A stretch of 64,000 nt of DNA from positions 1 through 64,000 of the forward strand of contig JAKFWC010000021.1 of assembly GCA_021732975.1 (NCBI GenBank). The letters run 5' to 3'. Below the pieces are notes generated by a model that was given only the letters and a program-made list of their open reading frames with translations, had not been told where the DNA came from and searched no databases. The DNA is from Planctomycetaceae bacterium (lineage in GTDB: Bacteria > Planctomycetota > Planctomycetia > Planctomycetales > Planctomycetaceae). Shown piece by piece: positions 1 through 8,135 of this stretch; position 1 is the first letter of the stretch; each line of letters opens with the position of its first letter. Both the position numbers and the translations under genes were made by a program.

Positions 1-17
1 CGGTTTAAGGGGGTTGG

Positions 18-1817
18 ATGGGTTGGGAAGCGTGGCTGGTATTGGGATTAGTGCTCCTGCTGGTGATCGCCCTGGCGCGGGAGATCGCCGGTGCGGACAT
101 TCTCTGCCTCGGAGTGCTCGCCGTGTTGCTCGCGGTGGGGGAAACATCTCGCGCGATCGGCGTGCCGTCCAAACTTCCGAAAGTCGGCGAGATGGTTCGT
201 GACTTCGGCAGCCCGGGATTGATCACCGTCGGATTGCTCTTCGTCGTCGTGGCGGGACTCGTGCAGACCGGCGCGATGAGCATTCTCACGGAACCGTTTC
301 TGGGGCGACCGAAGACGGTTCTTTCCGCGCAGCTCCGCTTGCTGTTTCCGGTCACCACGATGAGTGCCTTTCTGAACAACACGCCCATCGTGGCGATGTT
401 CATGCCCGTCTGTGACGACATCTGCAAGAAAGCGAACATCAGTCCCTCGAAGCTGTTCATGCCGATGGCGTTCGCGGCCACCTTCGGCGGCGTGTGTACG
501 ATCATTGGCACCAGCACGAACATCGTCGTGAACCTGGCATTGAAGTCCTCGGGACGCGAACCCTTTGGCATGTGGGAGATCACTTGGGTCGGTCTCCCGT
601 GCGCAATTGCCGGGGTGATTTACATGATCACGCTCAGCCGATGGTTGCTGCCCGATCGCAAGCCGGCGATCAGTCTCAGCGACGATCCGCGGCAATACAC
701 GGTCGAGATGGAAGTCGAAGCCGGCGGACCGCTCGAAGGCAAGAGCATCGAGCAAGCCGGGTTGCGGCATCTGCCGGGATTATTCCTGGTGGAAATCGAG
801 CGGGGCCGCGACCTCATTCCCGCGGTTAGTCCCAAAGAACGCCTGCAGGCCAACGACCGGCTGGTGTTCGTGGGGATTGTCGAATCGGTGGTCGATCTCC
901 GGAAAATGCGCGGGCTGCGGCCGGCGACGAATCAGGTCTTCAAGCTCGATACACCGGACACGCACCGTTCGCTGATTGAAGCGGTGGTGTCCAACCGCTG
1001 TCCGCTGGTCGGCAAAAACATTCGTGAAGGTCGCTTCCGTTCAACCTATGATGCTGCGGTGATTGCGGTCGGTCGCGGCGGGCAACGTATCCCCGGCAAG
1101 ATCGGGGACATCGTCCTGCAACCGGGTGATACCTTGCTGCTTGAGGCTCATCAGGACTTCGTCCGTCAACAACGAAATTCTAACCACTTCTTTCTGGTCA
1201 GCAGCGTCGAGAATTCGACGCCGATGCGACATCGGAAAGCGTGGACAGCACTCACGATTCTCGGCGTGATGATCCTCGCCAGCAGCGTTGCCGAGATCGA
1301 TATTCTCGCCGCCGCTCTCGTCGCCGGTTTGGCGATGTTGATCACCCGATGTGTGACCGGGACGGAAGCCCGACAAGCGATTGATTATCCCGTCCTCATC
1401 ACGATTGGAGCCGCCGCGGGGATTGCCAAAGCGATTGAATCGACCGGACTGGCGCTGTTCCTCACCGACGCGATGGTTTCATGGGGTGGCGATAGTCCGT
1501 GGATGCAATTGGCGATTATCTATGGTGTGACCATGGTCCTCACGGAATTGATCACTAACAATGCGGCTGCGCAGTTGATGTTCCCGCTGGCGATGGCGAC
1601 GGTTACGCGGTTGAATGTGAATTACATGCCGTTTGCGGCGGCGATCATGATTGCTGCCTCGATGGGCTTCGCAACGCCGTTTGGATACCAGACGAATCTG
1701 ATGGTGTATGGCCCTGGCGGCTACAAGTTTTCCGATTACCTGCGCGTGGGGATTCCCCTCGATCTGGTGATGATGGCGGTGACCGTCACCCTGGCGCCGC
1801 TAGTTTGGCCATTTTGA
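18..1817 (+). CDS. DASS/SLC13-type anion transporter with two TrkA-C (RCK_C) domains
   Basis: A 599-aa integral membrane protein, probably a sodium- or proton-coupled transporter of divalent anions (sulfate, dicarboxylates or similar). The N-terminal half has hydrophobic segments and the family signature NNTPIVAMFMP near residue 120 followed by GTSTNIVVN near 163. Two soluble TrkA-C-like modules lie at about 225-295 and 310-385. A second membrane block repeats the signature (ELITNNAAAQLMFPLA near 515, ATPFGYQTNLMVYGPGGY near 555). This order (membrane, RCK_C pair, membrane) is that of the CitT/SLC13 subgroup with cytosolic regulatory domains. The ATG start has a purine-rich AAGGGGG just upstream. 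Only 10 nt separate its stop from the next gene, a sulfur amino-acid enzyme, so sulfate is an attractive but unproven substrate. Confidence 0.9.
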   Translation: MGWEAWLVLGLVLLLVIALAREIAGADILCLGVLAVLLAVGETSRAIGVPSKLPKVGEMVRDFGSPGLITVGLLFVVVAGLVQTGAMSILTEPFLGRPKTVLSAQLRLLFPVTTMSAFLNNTPIVAMFMPVCDDICKKANISPSKLFMPMAFAATFGGVCTIIGTSTNIVVNLALKSSGREPFGMWEITWVGLPCAIAGVIYMITLSRWLLPDRKPAISLSDDPRQYTVEMEVEAGGPLEGKSIEQAGLRHLPGLFLVEIERGRDLIPAVSPKERLQANDRLVFVGIVESVVDLRKMRGLRPATNQVFKLDTPDTHRSLIEAVVSNRCPLVGKNIREGRFRSTYDAAVIAVGRGGQRIPGKIGDIVLQPGDTLLLEAHQDFVRQQRNSNHFFLVSSVENSTPMRHRKAWTALTILGVMILASSVAEIDILAAALVAGLAMLITRCVTGTEARQAIDYPVLITIGAAAGIAKAIESTGLALFLTDAMVSWGGDSPWMQLAIIYGVTMVLTELITNNAAAQLMFPLAMATVTRLNVNYMPFAAAIMIAASMGFATPFGYQTNLMVYGPGGYKFSDYLRVGIPLDLVMMAVTVTLAPLVWPF

Positions 1818-1827
1818 TGAGACCACC

Positions 1828-3024
1828 ATGTCCAACGATGCGATAAAATCTCCATCCGATGCCACGATTGCCGCGCGGGGAGGTTGGGTTCCTGAGTTCG
1901 TCACGCGGCCGAGTGCCCCGCCGATCTACATGACCACGGCGTTTGATCTCGACGACCTTTCGCAGTTGGATGCCATCGCCACGGGTCGTGAAGCAGGGTA
2001 CATCTACACGCGCGATGGCAATCCGAATCACGAGGCCTTTGCGGCAGACGTGGCCAAGCTCGAAGGAGCCGATGCAGGAATTACCTGTGCGTCCGGGATG
2101 GGCGCTCTCACCGCGGCACTGCTCGCCATGTTAAAGACCGGCGATCACATCGTGGCGGCCCGCGTGCTGTATGGCCGGACGGGGCAGTTGATCAACCATC
2201 TCTGTTCTTCGTTCGGTGTCACGGTTTCGTATGTCGACATCACCGACCCCGCTGCCATCCGAGCGGCCTGCACACCGAAGACGCAGTTGGGGTTGATCGA
2301 AAGCGTCTCGAATCCGCTTGTGGAAGTCGCGGATATTCCCGCTGTGGTGCAGGCGTTGGGTTCCGTGCCGCTGATGGTCGACAACACCTTCGCGACACCC
2401 AGTCTGCTGCGCCCCATTCAGTATGGCGCACAACTCGTCTGGCACAGTGCGTCGAAATACCTGAATGGTCACGGCGATGTGATGCTCGGCGTGATGGTGG
2501 GAGCGTCGCCGTTGATGCGCAAGATCCGCGGGGCGTTGTCGCTGTATGGCATGAATAGCAATCCGATGGAATCGTGGCTCGGCTCGCGCGGACTGCGGAC
2601 ATTGCCGCTGCGAATGACCCGCGTTTCGGAAACCGCATTGACGGTCGCCACATTTCTGGGAACGCAATCGGCCGTTACCCGCGTGTACTATCCTGGATTG
2701 CCGTCGCACCCGACGTATGCGCTCGCGCAGCGACTGATGCCCCGTGGACAGGGGGGGATGCTGGCGTTCGATCTGAAAGGAGGGCGGGCGGCGGTCGATG
2801 CGCTGTTCCGCCTGTTGTCCGAGGCGATTCCATTTTCGCCGACGTTAGCCGATGCACGGACAACGTTGTCGTACCCCGCGGGGACATCGCACAAGTTCAT
2901 GACCGCCGCCGAACGGGCCGCGTGCGGAATCAGCGATGGTTTGGTGCGCTTGTCGATCGGATTGGAAGACGCGAGCGATCTCATCAAAGAATTACGAGAT
3001 GCGCTTTCTCGGCTTGCCGATTAG
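1828..3024 (+). CDS. Cys/Met metabolism PLP-dependent enzyme (trans-sulfuration family)
   Basis: A 398-aa cytosolic PLP enzyme of the cystathionine gamma-synthase / gamma-lyase / O-acylhomoserine sulfhydrylase fold (usual length 380-430). The YTRDGNPN motif near residue 55 and the Schiff-base lysine in HSASKYLNGHGD near residue 209 are visible, as is the SGMGAL cofactor loop near 90. The exact reaction cannot be told from sequence alone. It lies 10 nt behind the DASS transporter and is probably co-transcribed, which suggests handling of a sulfur compound. A second paralogue of the family lies at 52286. The N-terminal 20 residues extend beyond the usual start of the fold, but ATG 1828 is the natural start after the preceding stop. 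Confidence 0.88.
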   Translation: MSNDAIKSPSDATIAARGGWVPEFVTRPSAPPIYMTTAFDLDDLSQLDAIATGREAGYIYTRDGNPNHEAFAADVAKLEGADAGITCASGMGALTAALLAMLKTGDHIVAARVLYGRTGQLINHLCSSFGVTVSYVDITDPAAIRAACTPKTQLGLIESVSNPLVEVADIPAVVQALGSVPLMVDNTFATPSLLRPIQYGAQLVWHSASKYLNGHGDVMLGVMVGASPLMRKIRGALSLYGMNSNPMESWLGSRGLRTLPLRMTRVSETALTVATFLGTQSAVTRVYYPGLPSHPTYALAQRLMPRGQGGMLAFDLKGGRAAVDALFRLLSEAIPFSPTLADARTTLSYPAGTSHKFMTAAERAACGISDGLVRLSIGLEDASDLIKELRDALSRLAD

Positions 3025-3060
3025 CGGAATCGCTCGACACTATTTTCAATCAGAAAGAGA

Positions 3061-3088
3061 CCCAGGGTTAAGAACCCCCTGGGCTTCA
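3061..3088. repeat. Family B hairpin at a stop codon (convergent gene pair)
   Basis: The stem CCCAGGG / CCCTGGG sits between two convergent genes. Read on the minus strand, the stop codon of the metallophosphoesterase is the first part of the string TGAAGCCCAGGG. The same string recurs at the stops near 35124 and 48826. It could act as a transcription terminator, but no clear T-run follows. Confidence 0.6.
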
Positions 3089-3799
3089 TGGCGTTTTGGT
3101 GAGAGCAGGAGAACGGCCGCCGGAGCGGAGTGTGTCTGCCGCGATGTCGAGTGCTTCGCCGTAGAGTCCTGCGTCCTGCATCTGCTGAATGGCGCGGTCG
3201 ATGTCATACTCAACGCGGCGGAATTCGAGGCGGCCGTTCTCAATCACCGCGTAGGCCGCACGCGGGTCGCCGTCGCGGGGTTGCCCTACACTACCGGGAT
3301 TGATCACCTGGCAACGCGCGAGTTCGAGATGCATTGGGACATGCGTGTGACCGACGCACACATAGTCCGCTTCGACATCTTTTAATCGCGACGACCACGC
3401 CTTCGGATCGTTTGTCAGATACTCATCCAGTGGATCGCGCGGTGTCGCATGGACGAGATGAAACGTGCGGCCATCCAATTGCAAGGTCTGTGTCACCGGC
3501 AGCCGCGCGAGAAACTTGATGTGCGATGGCATCAAGGTTTCCCAGTGCAGTGCCCGTGTCGCCGCAGCGAGCATGCGGAACCCGGTTCCCTGGGGCATGG
3601 GAACGCGCTGCGCTGTGGAATGATCGTGGTTGCCGCGGACCGCCGCATGGGCGTGATGTCGCACCCAGTCGATGCATGTCGCCGCATCGGTGCCATATTC
3701 GACGATATCGCCGAGGCACAAACACGCATCGAACGATTCGCGAATGGCGGAGAGAGCAACGCTGTTGGCGTGGATGTCGGCCAGCAACAGAATCTTCAT
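3086..3799 (-). CDS. Calcineurin-like metallophosphoesterase (YfcE/MJ0936-like)
   Basis: A 237-aa cytosolic two-metal phosphoesterase. All family motifs are present: DIH at residues 8-10, GD at 30-31, GNHD at 56-59 and GHTH near 150. There is a single domain with no signal peptide, as in the small phosphodiesterases acting on phosphodiesters or nucleotides. Substrate is unknown. The gene stands alone, convergent with the trans-sulfuration enzyme and divergent from the 93-aa gene at 4042. Its stop codon is fused to the hairpin at 3061-3088. Confidence 0.9.
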   Translation of the reverse strand: MKILLLADIHANSVALSAIRESFDACLCLGDIVEYGTDAATCIDWVRHHAHAAVRGNHDHSTAQRVPMPQGTGFRMLAAATRALHWETLMPSHIKFLARLPVTQTLQLDGRTFHLVHATPRDPLDEYLTNDPKAWSSRLKDVEADYVCVGHTHVPMHLELARCQVINPGSVGQPRDGDPRAAYAVIENGRLEFRRVEYDIDRAIQQMQDAGLYGEALDIAADTLRSGGRSPALTKTP

Positions 3800-3871
3800 G
3801 CCCGCCTCGAATCAACAGGTTGCTATGGCATTCGGAGAAAAGGAACTGGCCGCACGACGTGGAAAGTTTGT

Positions 3872-3877
3872 TATAAT
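3872..3877 (+). promoter_or_regulatory. Candidate -10 box (TATAAT)
   Basis: A perfect TATAAT in otherwise GC-rich DNA, within the divergent gap 3800-4041 and about 165 nt before the small gene at 4042. No good -35 hexamer is seen 16-18 nt upstream, so this is tentative. Confidence 0.35.
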
Positions 3878-4041
3878 CTTCCCAGACATGTCCGGCCAAC
3901 CGCAAGATGGTCGTCAGTTGTTTCCGAACAATCAATCAGACAATCCGCCTGCATTGCCGGTCGGCATATCGTCAGAGAATCGGAGTTCTCAGTCCCGACA
4001 ACGTCCGCGGAACCACCGGACCAGTGTAGAAGGGGAACATC

Positions 4042-4323
4042 TTGGACGCGCGCAAGATTGAGCAACTGACACTGCGGGAAAAAATTCGCGACAGCCAGCA
4101 ATTGGCGCGCGATCTGCACGAACACATGATGCAGAATTTTCTTCCCAAGGTTGCCGAACTGGTGGCGGTCTCCAAGCCCCAACCCGATGTTGAGGAACGT
4201 GTTGCGGATGTCACAATTCGCAATCAGGCCGCGACGGTGTTGGAGAGTGAGCGATTTCTCGCTCAGAAGGAGGCCGATCTTTCTGCCTATGCCACGGCGC
4301 TGATCCGCGAAGCGATTCCATAA
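4042..4323 (+). CDS. Small helical protein of unknown function
   Basis: A 93-aa protein starting at TTG with AGGGGAA just upstream. It is rich in charged residues with heptad-like helical segments and no cysteines, signal peptide or membrane segment. I do not recognise the family. It lies alone between a metallophosphoesterase (divergent) and the kinase gene (same strand), but the kinase appears to have its own promoter at 4374. The steady codon pattern, a plausible Shine-Dalgarno and an upstream TATAAT support a real gene. An internal ATG is possible as an alternative start. Confidence 0.6.
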   Translation: MDARKIEQLTLREKIRDSQQLARDLHEHMMQNFLPKVAELVAVSKPQPDVEERVADVTIRNQAATVLESERFLAQKEADLSAYATALIREAIP

Positions 4324-4373
4324 GGCAGTTTTTCACTAAGTCTCAATGCTTCATTTGGTTAAGAGAATTCCGA

Positions 4374-4402
4374 TTGACAGTCTTCCATTCTCGGCCCATA
4401 AT
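4374..4402 (+). promoter_or_regulatory. Sigma70-type promoter of the kinase gene
   Basis: TTGACA (4374-4379) and CATAAT (4397-4402) are separated by exactly 17 nt. It is the best housekeeping-type promoter I found in the window. It lies in the 324-nt gap 4324-4647 and implies a 5' leader of roughly 240 nt before the kinase gene. Apart from this promoter and the ribosome-binding site I see no other feature in the gap. Confidence 0.6.
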
Positions 4403-4647
4403 TTGGGAACTCCGTTCCCCACTTTCCCGTCATTCCGGTCGTATCGAAACTGAATCCGAGTGAACCGCTTGCGATTCATGATTCTCCAGTCTGATCATGG
4501 CTCGTGTTCCCTGTCGGCCGTTGCGGTGATGGGGAAGGCCCCAGAATGTCGTCATAAATCGGTAGTCCACAGGTGAAGTTACCGATTTCGCCAACAGGAT
4601 GGGCAGCGTGCGGAACAGGGATGTCCCACAGAGAAATTAAGGAGTGA

Positions 4648-7539
4648 TTGCCGATTATGTCGGTTTCCGGGCAAAAACTGACGGTCGAACCAACCTCCGG
4701 GAATGGAACGCCGTTTCCGTTTACTGGCTGGTCACCTGCCGCGCGCCCGTCCGAAACCGTTCTTTCCACACCGCGACGCGCTGATGACGACGCACGCAGC
4801 GATTCGACGCCCTCTGGTGTCTCTCCTGTCGCCGTCTCGGCCCTCTCCACCCGGTTGTTTCCTGCTCAAATCCCTTTCGATACTGCGGAAGATTTAAGCG
4901 GTCTGACGCTCGGGCATTTTCTGATTCAGCAACGAATCGGCATGGGGGGGATGGGGACGGTTTTTCTCGCCACCGATGAACGCTTGCAACGCCCGGTGGC
5001 GTTGAAGATTTTATCCCCGTCGCAACTCGGCGATCCGGCCTCCATTCAGCGCTTCCAGAACGAAGCCCGAGCCGCCGCACGGCTCGATCATGATCACGTC
5101 GCGCGGGTGTACTTCTACGGCGAAGAGCAGGGCCTGCATTTCATCGCGTTTGAATATGTCCAAGGCAAGAACCTGCGGGACATCATTCGCGTTCGGGGGC
5201 GTCTCGAACCGGCGGAGGCCGTGAGTTACGCCGTCCAACTGGCCGCGGCGCTGTGTCACACAAGTGCGTGCGGTGTCGTGCATCGCGATATCAAGCCCTC
5301 GAACATCATCATTACACCCCAGGGCAAAGCCAAACTGGTCGATCTCGGTTTGGCGCGCAAAGAGACGCTGGAGTCATCTGCGCATCTGACGGTGGCGGGG
5401 ACCACGCTCGGTACGTTTGACTACATCGCTCCCGAGCAGGCGAAAGATCCGCGGAATGTCGATGTTCGCAGCGACATCTACGCCTTGGGGGGAACGCTGT
5501 ACCACATCCTGACGGGCGAGCTGCCCTATCCGGAAGGAACAGTCTTACAGCGGCTGCTCGATCATCAGGACAAAGACCCGCCCGATCCCGCGTTGAAGAA
5601 TCGCCGGATTCCGCCGGGGTTATCGGCCATTGTCAAGAAAATGCTGGCCGCCGATCCGCGCCGACGGTACATGACCGCGGAGGATTTGCTCCGCGATCTG
5701 TTATTGATGGCGAGCGCGTTGGGGCTGCAACCGGTCCCGTCCGATTCGGCCGTGATGGCGGCATGGACGCCCCGGCGCGAAAGCTTCTGGGCACAACACG
5801 GCGGTTGGATCTCCGCCGTCGTGATTCTCTTGATTGCCGTGGGATTGTTGCAGGCTTTCCCGGATTGGGCGCATCGGTATGCGAATGAATCCACCAGTCC
5901 GGACGCCCCGGTTGTCGTTTTGCGCTCCAATCCTTCTCCGCCCGGCGTGAATCCTCCAGCCATCGCTGATGCGGGCCGGCCCTCCGCGCCAGCCTTCAGC
6001 ACGAGTGCCAACGAAGATCTGGACAACATCAGCATTGGTGCGATGGCGAACGAGCCTCCCATCGGCTCGGCGGCCGATCTGGTCAAGCCCAACAAGACGC
6101 CCTCAGCAACGGCCATGCTCCGTCCCGACGGCGAGCCGTTCGTCATTGGGACCGCGACCGGCAACAACACTGCCGTCAAACCAATCTTCGAGGGGAATCT
6201 CCCGTCGGTCGTCAGCGACGCGCTTTCCAAGCCGAATGTGTCGTCGGAGGCGTTACCACAGCCAACATTTCCCAGTCCGTTTAAGCAAGAGGAGTCGCCG
6301 AAACCGGAAACAAGACCGGGAACCGTTCCCACGGTCGTGGCCGATGCCGGTCGATCGACGGACACCGTTGCCGAAGTCCCGGGGCTCTTTCAAATGGTGG
6401 GGACGGGAAAGTCGTACCTCACATTGGAAGCGGCCTGTGCCGAGGCTCGCGATCAGGCCGTCATTGAACTGAACTTTGACGGCCGGTTGCCGAAGCCGGA
6501 GAGTCCGCTGCGGTTGCGCCAGAAGCGGCTTGTGATTCAGGCCGCAAAAGGGCGACGGCCGATCATCACCTTTGCCCCCCCCAGTGGAGCCACCGATCCG
6601 GCTCTCACGCGGATGGTGCATGTCTCCGGCGGGACATTGAGTCTCGTCAATGTCGGTCTGGAATTGAAGATCCCCGATAATGCCGGGGGGCAGGCTTGGA
6701 CTCTGTTCAGCCTCGCGCGGCCTGAACGCCTGCGTCTGCAAGGCGTGACGGCGACGATCATCAATCCTCGCAACGCGCAGGCGATGTTTGTCGAGTTCAC
6801 CGCCCCGTTGACCGACGGTCTCGTCAAAATGGGGACCATGAAAGAAGGTTCCGCCGCTCTGATCACCGACGTGGGAATCGAACGCTGTCTCTTCCGCGGC
6901 GAAGGAGTTGGCCTGGCCATGCGCGACTCCGCACCGCTGCGTTGCGAGATTAAAGAGTCGCTGTTTGGTCTTTCGGAATCGTTAGTGACGACCGATGTTT
7001 CCACGCAGACGATGCAGGCCCCCGGCGACATCTCCCTGGAATTGACCCGCAGCACATTCCTGCTCGGTGGCAGTCTGGTGGCACTGACCAACGGCGAAGA
7101 ACTCGGTGGTCGTGCCGCCACGATTTCCATCACCTCGCGGCATCTGATTGTGGCCTGTCCGAAAGACCGTCCGCTGCTCGATCAACTGGTCCCTGTGGAA
7201 GTGATGGAGTTCCGCAAGTCGGTGAAATGGGTGGACGAGGCGAACGTCTTCGACGATATCCAGTCGTTCTGGAGTGTGCGGTCGTCGCTCAGTGCGTCGG
7301 CCCCCAAAATCTGGGACTTCATGGCCTGGAAAAGCTACTGGAGCGCCGGGGAAGAATCACGCAACATCGCGATTCCGTGGCGTCGCGACTGGCGGAAGCA
7401 ACCTTGGTCGGAACTGACGAAGGACGATGCCCGCTTCGACCCGCTGCCCGAAAATCTCGCGGCTCCGGTGGAACCCACTCCCGGTGCGCCGCTCGATCAA
7501 CTGCCACTCGAACCTGCAGTGGCCATTCCTGCGTTGTGA
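4648..7539 (+). CDS. PknB-like Ser/Thr protein kinase with one membrane pass and large extracytoplasmic domain
   Basis: A 963-aa transmembrane Hanks-type kinase. The first 80 residues are Ser/Pro-rich. The kinase domain (about 85-350) has the glycine loop IGMGGMGTVFLA near 96-107, a VALKIL lysine near 120, HRDIKPSN near 212, DLG in place of DFG near 230 and APEQ near 260. One transmembrane helix lies at about 388-405. It is followed by a Pro/Ser/Thr-rich linker and a domain from about 590 that reads as short strand repeats (parallel beta-helix-like), not PASTA. The track start is TTG 4648. ATG 4657, 12 nt after AAGGAG (4639-4644), is at least as likely; TTG sits only 3 nt from it. It probably senses an envelope signal and phosphorylates cytoplasmic proteins. 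Confidence 0.9.
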   Translation: MPIMSVSGQKLTVEPTSGNGTPFPFTGWSPAARPSETVLSTPRRADDDARSDSTPSGVSPVAVSALSTRLFPAQIPFDTAEDLSGLTLGHFLIQQRIGMGGMGTVFLATDERLQRPVALKILSPSQLGDPASIQRFQNEARAAARLDHDHVARVYFYGEEQGLHFIAFEYVQGKNLRDIIRVRGRLEPAEAVSYAVQLAAALCHTSACGVVHRDIKPSNIIITPQGKAKLVDLGLARKETLESSAHLTVAGTTLGTFDYIAPEQAKDPRNVDVRSDIYALGGTLYHILTGELPYPEGTVLQRLLDHQDKDPPDPALKNRRIPPGLSAIVKKMLAADPRRRYMTAEDLLRDLLLMASALGLQPVPSDSAVMAAWTPRRESFWAQHGGWISAVVILLIAVGLLQAFPDWAHRYANESTSPDAPVVVLRSNPSPPGVNPPAIADAGRPSAPAFSTSANEDLDNISIGAMANEPPIGSAADLVKPNKTPSATAMLRPDGEPFVIGTATGNNTAVKPIFEGNLPSVVSDALSKPNVSSEALPQPTFPSPFKQEESPKPETRPGTVPTVVADAGRSTDTVAEVPGLFQMVGTGKSYLTLEAACAEARDQAVIELNFDGRLPKPESPLRLRQKRLVIQAAKGRRPIITFAPPSGATDPALTRMVHVSGGTLSLVNVGLELKIPDNAGGQAWTLFSLARPERLRLQGVTATIINPRNAQAMFVEFTAPLTDGLVKMGTMKEGSAALITDVGIERCLFRGEGVGLAMRDSAPLRCEIKESLFGLSESLVTTDVSTQTMQAPGDISLELTRSTFLLGGSLVALTNGEELGGRAATISITSRHLIVACPKDRPLLDQLVPVEVMEFRKSVKWVDEANVFDDIQSFWSVRSSLSASAPKIWDFMAWKSYWSAGEESRNIAIPWRRDWRKQPWSELTKDDARFDPLPENLAAPVEPTPGAPLDQLPLEPAVAIPAL

Positions 7540-7540
7540 C

Positions 7541-7888
7541 TCAATACCGCGGAACGGTGGGATCGATCTGTTGCGACCAGACATCGATACCCCCCGCCAT
7601 GCTGCACACCTGTGTGAACCCTTGCTTGCGGAGCCACATCGCCACCCGCAGGCTGCGGCCGCCGTGGTGACAATGCACGACAACCAATTCGTTCTTGTGC
7701 GCATCAATTTCCGCGGCACGATCAGCGAGTTGACTCATCGGGAGTAACGTCGCGCCCGCGATCTTCGCCGTGGCGTACTCATCCGGCTCGCGACAATCGA
7801 GGAAGAAGAACGGTTCTCCCGCAGCCAGTTTCTGTTGCACTGCCTGGCAGGTGATTTCCAGCGGAACCGCGTTCGTTACGTCGCTCAT
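7541..7888 (-). CDS. Single-domain rhodanese-like protein
   Basis: A 115-aa cytosolic rhodanese domain. DCREPDEY at about 31-38 and the active-site loop HCHHGGRS with Cys73 are intact, so persulfide transfer is plausible. It ends 1 nt after the convergent kinase gene and starts at ATG 7888. Upstream is the inverted repeat 7961-8100. Single-domain rhodaneses donate sulfur or act in redox handling, but no partner is evident here. Confidence 0.9.
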   Translation of the reverse strand: MSDVTNAVPLEITCQAVQQKLAAGEPFFFLDCREPDEYATAKIAGATLLPMSQLADRAAEIDAHKNELVVVHCHHGGRSLRVAMWLRKQGFTQVCSMAGGIDVWSQQIDPTVPRY

Positions 7889-7960
7889 GGATGTCGTTTC
7901 CTGACTGTTTTGAAGATTTTCTAGACTTCTCAGTTTGCCGAACTGGGACTGACTTCTACT

Positions 7961-8100
7961 CCGAAGGAGTTGCGACTCATAGCCCAGGGTTGCGAGTGAA
8001 ACGAGGTGAGGGCTTCAGGGTAGTTAGACCATGATGATTCCCGCACCCAGGGTAGCCTGCTGCGCACGCAACCCTGGGCTATGAGACACAATCCCTTCGG
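7961..8100. repeat. Family F inverted repeat (140 bp)
   Basis: The left arm 7961-7994 and right arm 8067-8100 are complementary in two blocks, CCGAAGG / CCTTCGG at the outside and CTCATAGCCCAGGGTTGCG / CGCAACCCTGGGCTATGAG inside. It fills most of the 7889-8135 gap between two minus-strand genes and does not encode a credible protein. Confidence 0.85.
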
Positions 8101-8135
8101 GATAAAGATCAATACCGGCATTCCTTCGCGGGAAC

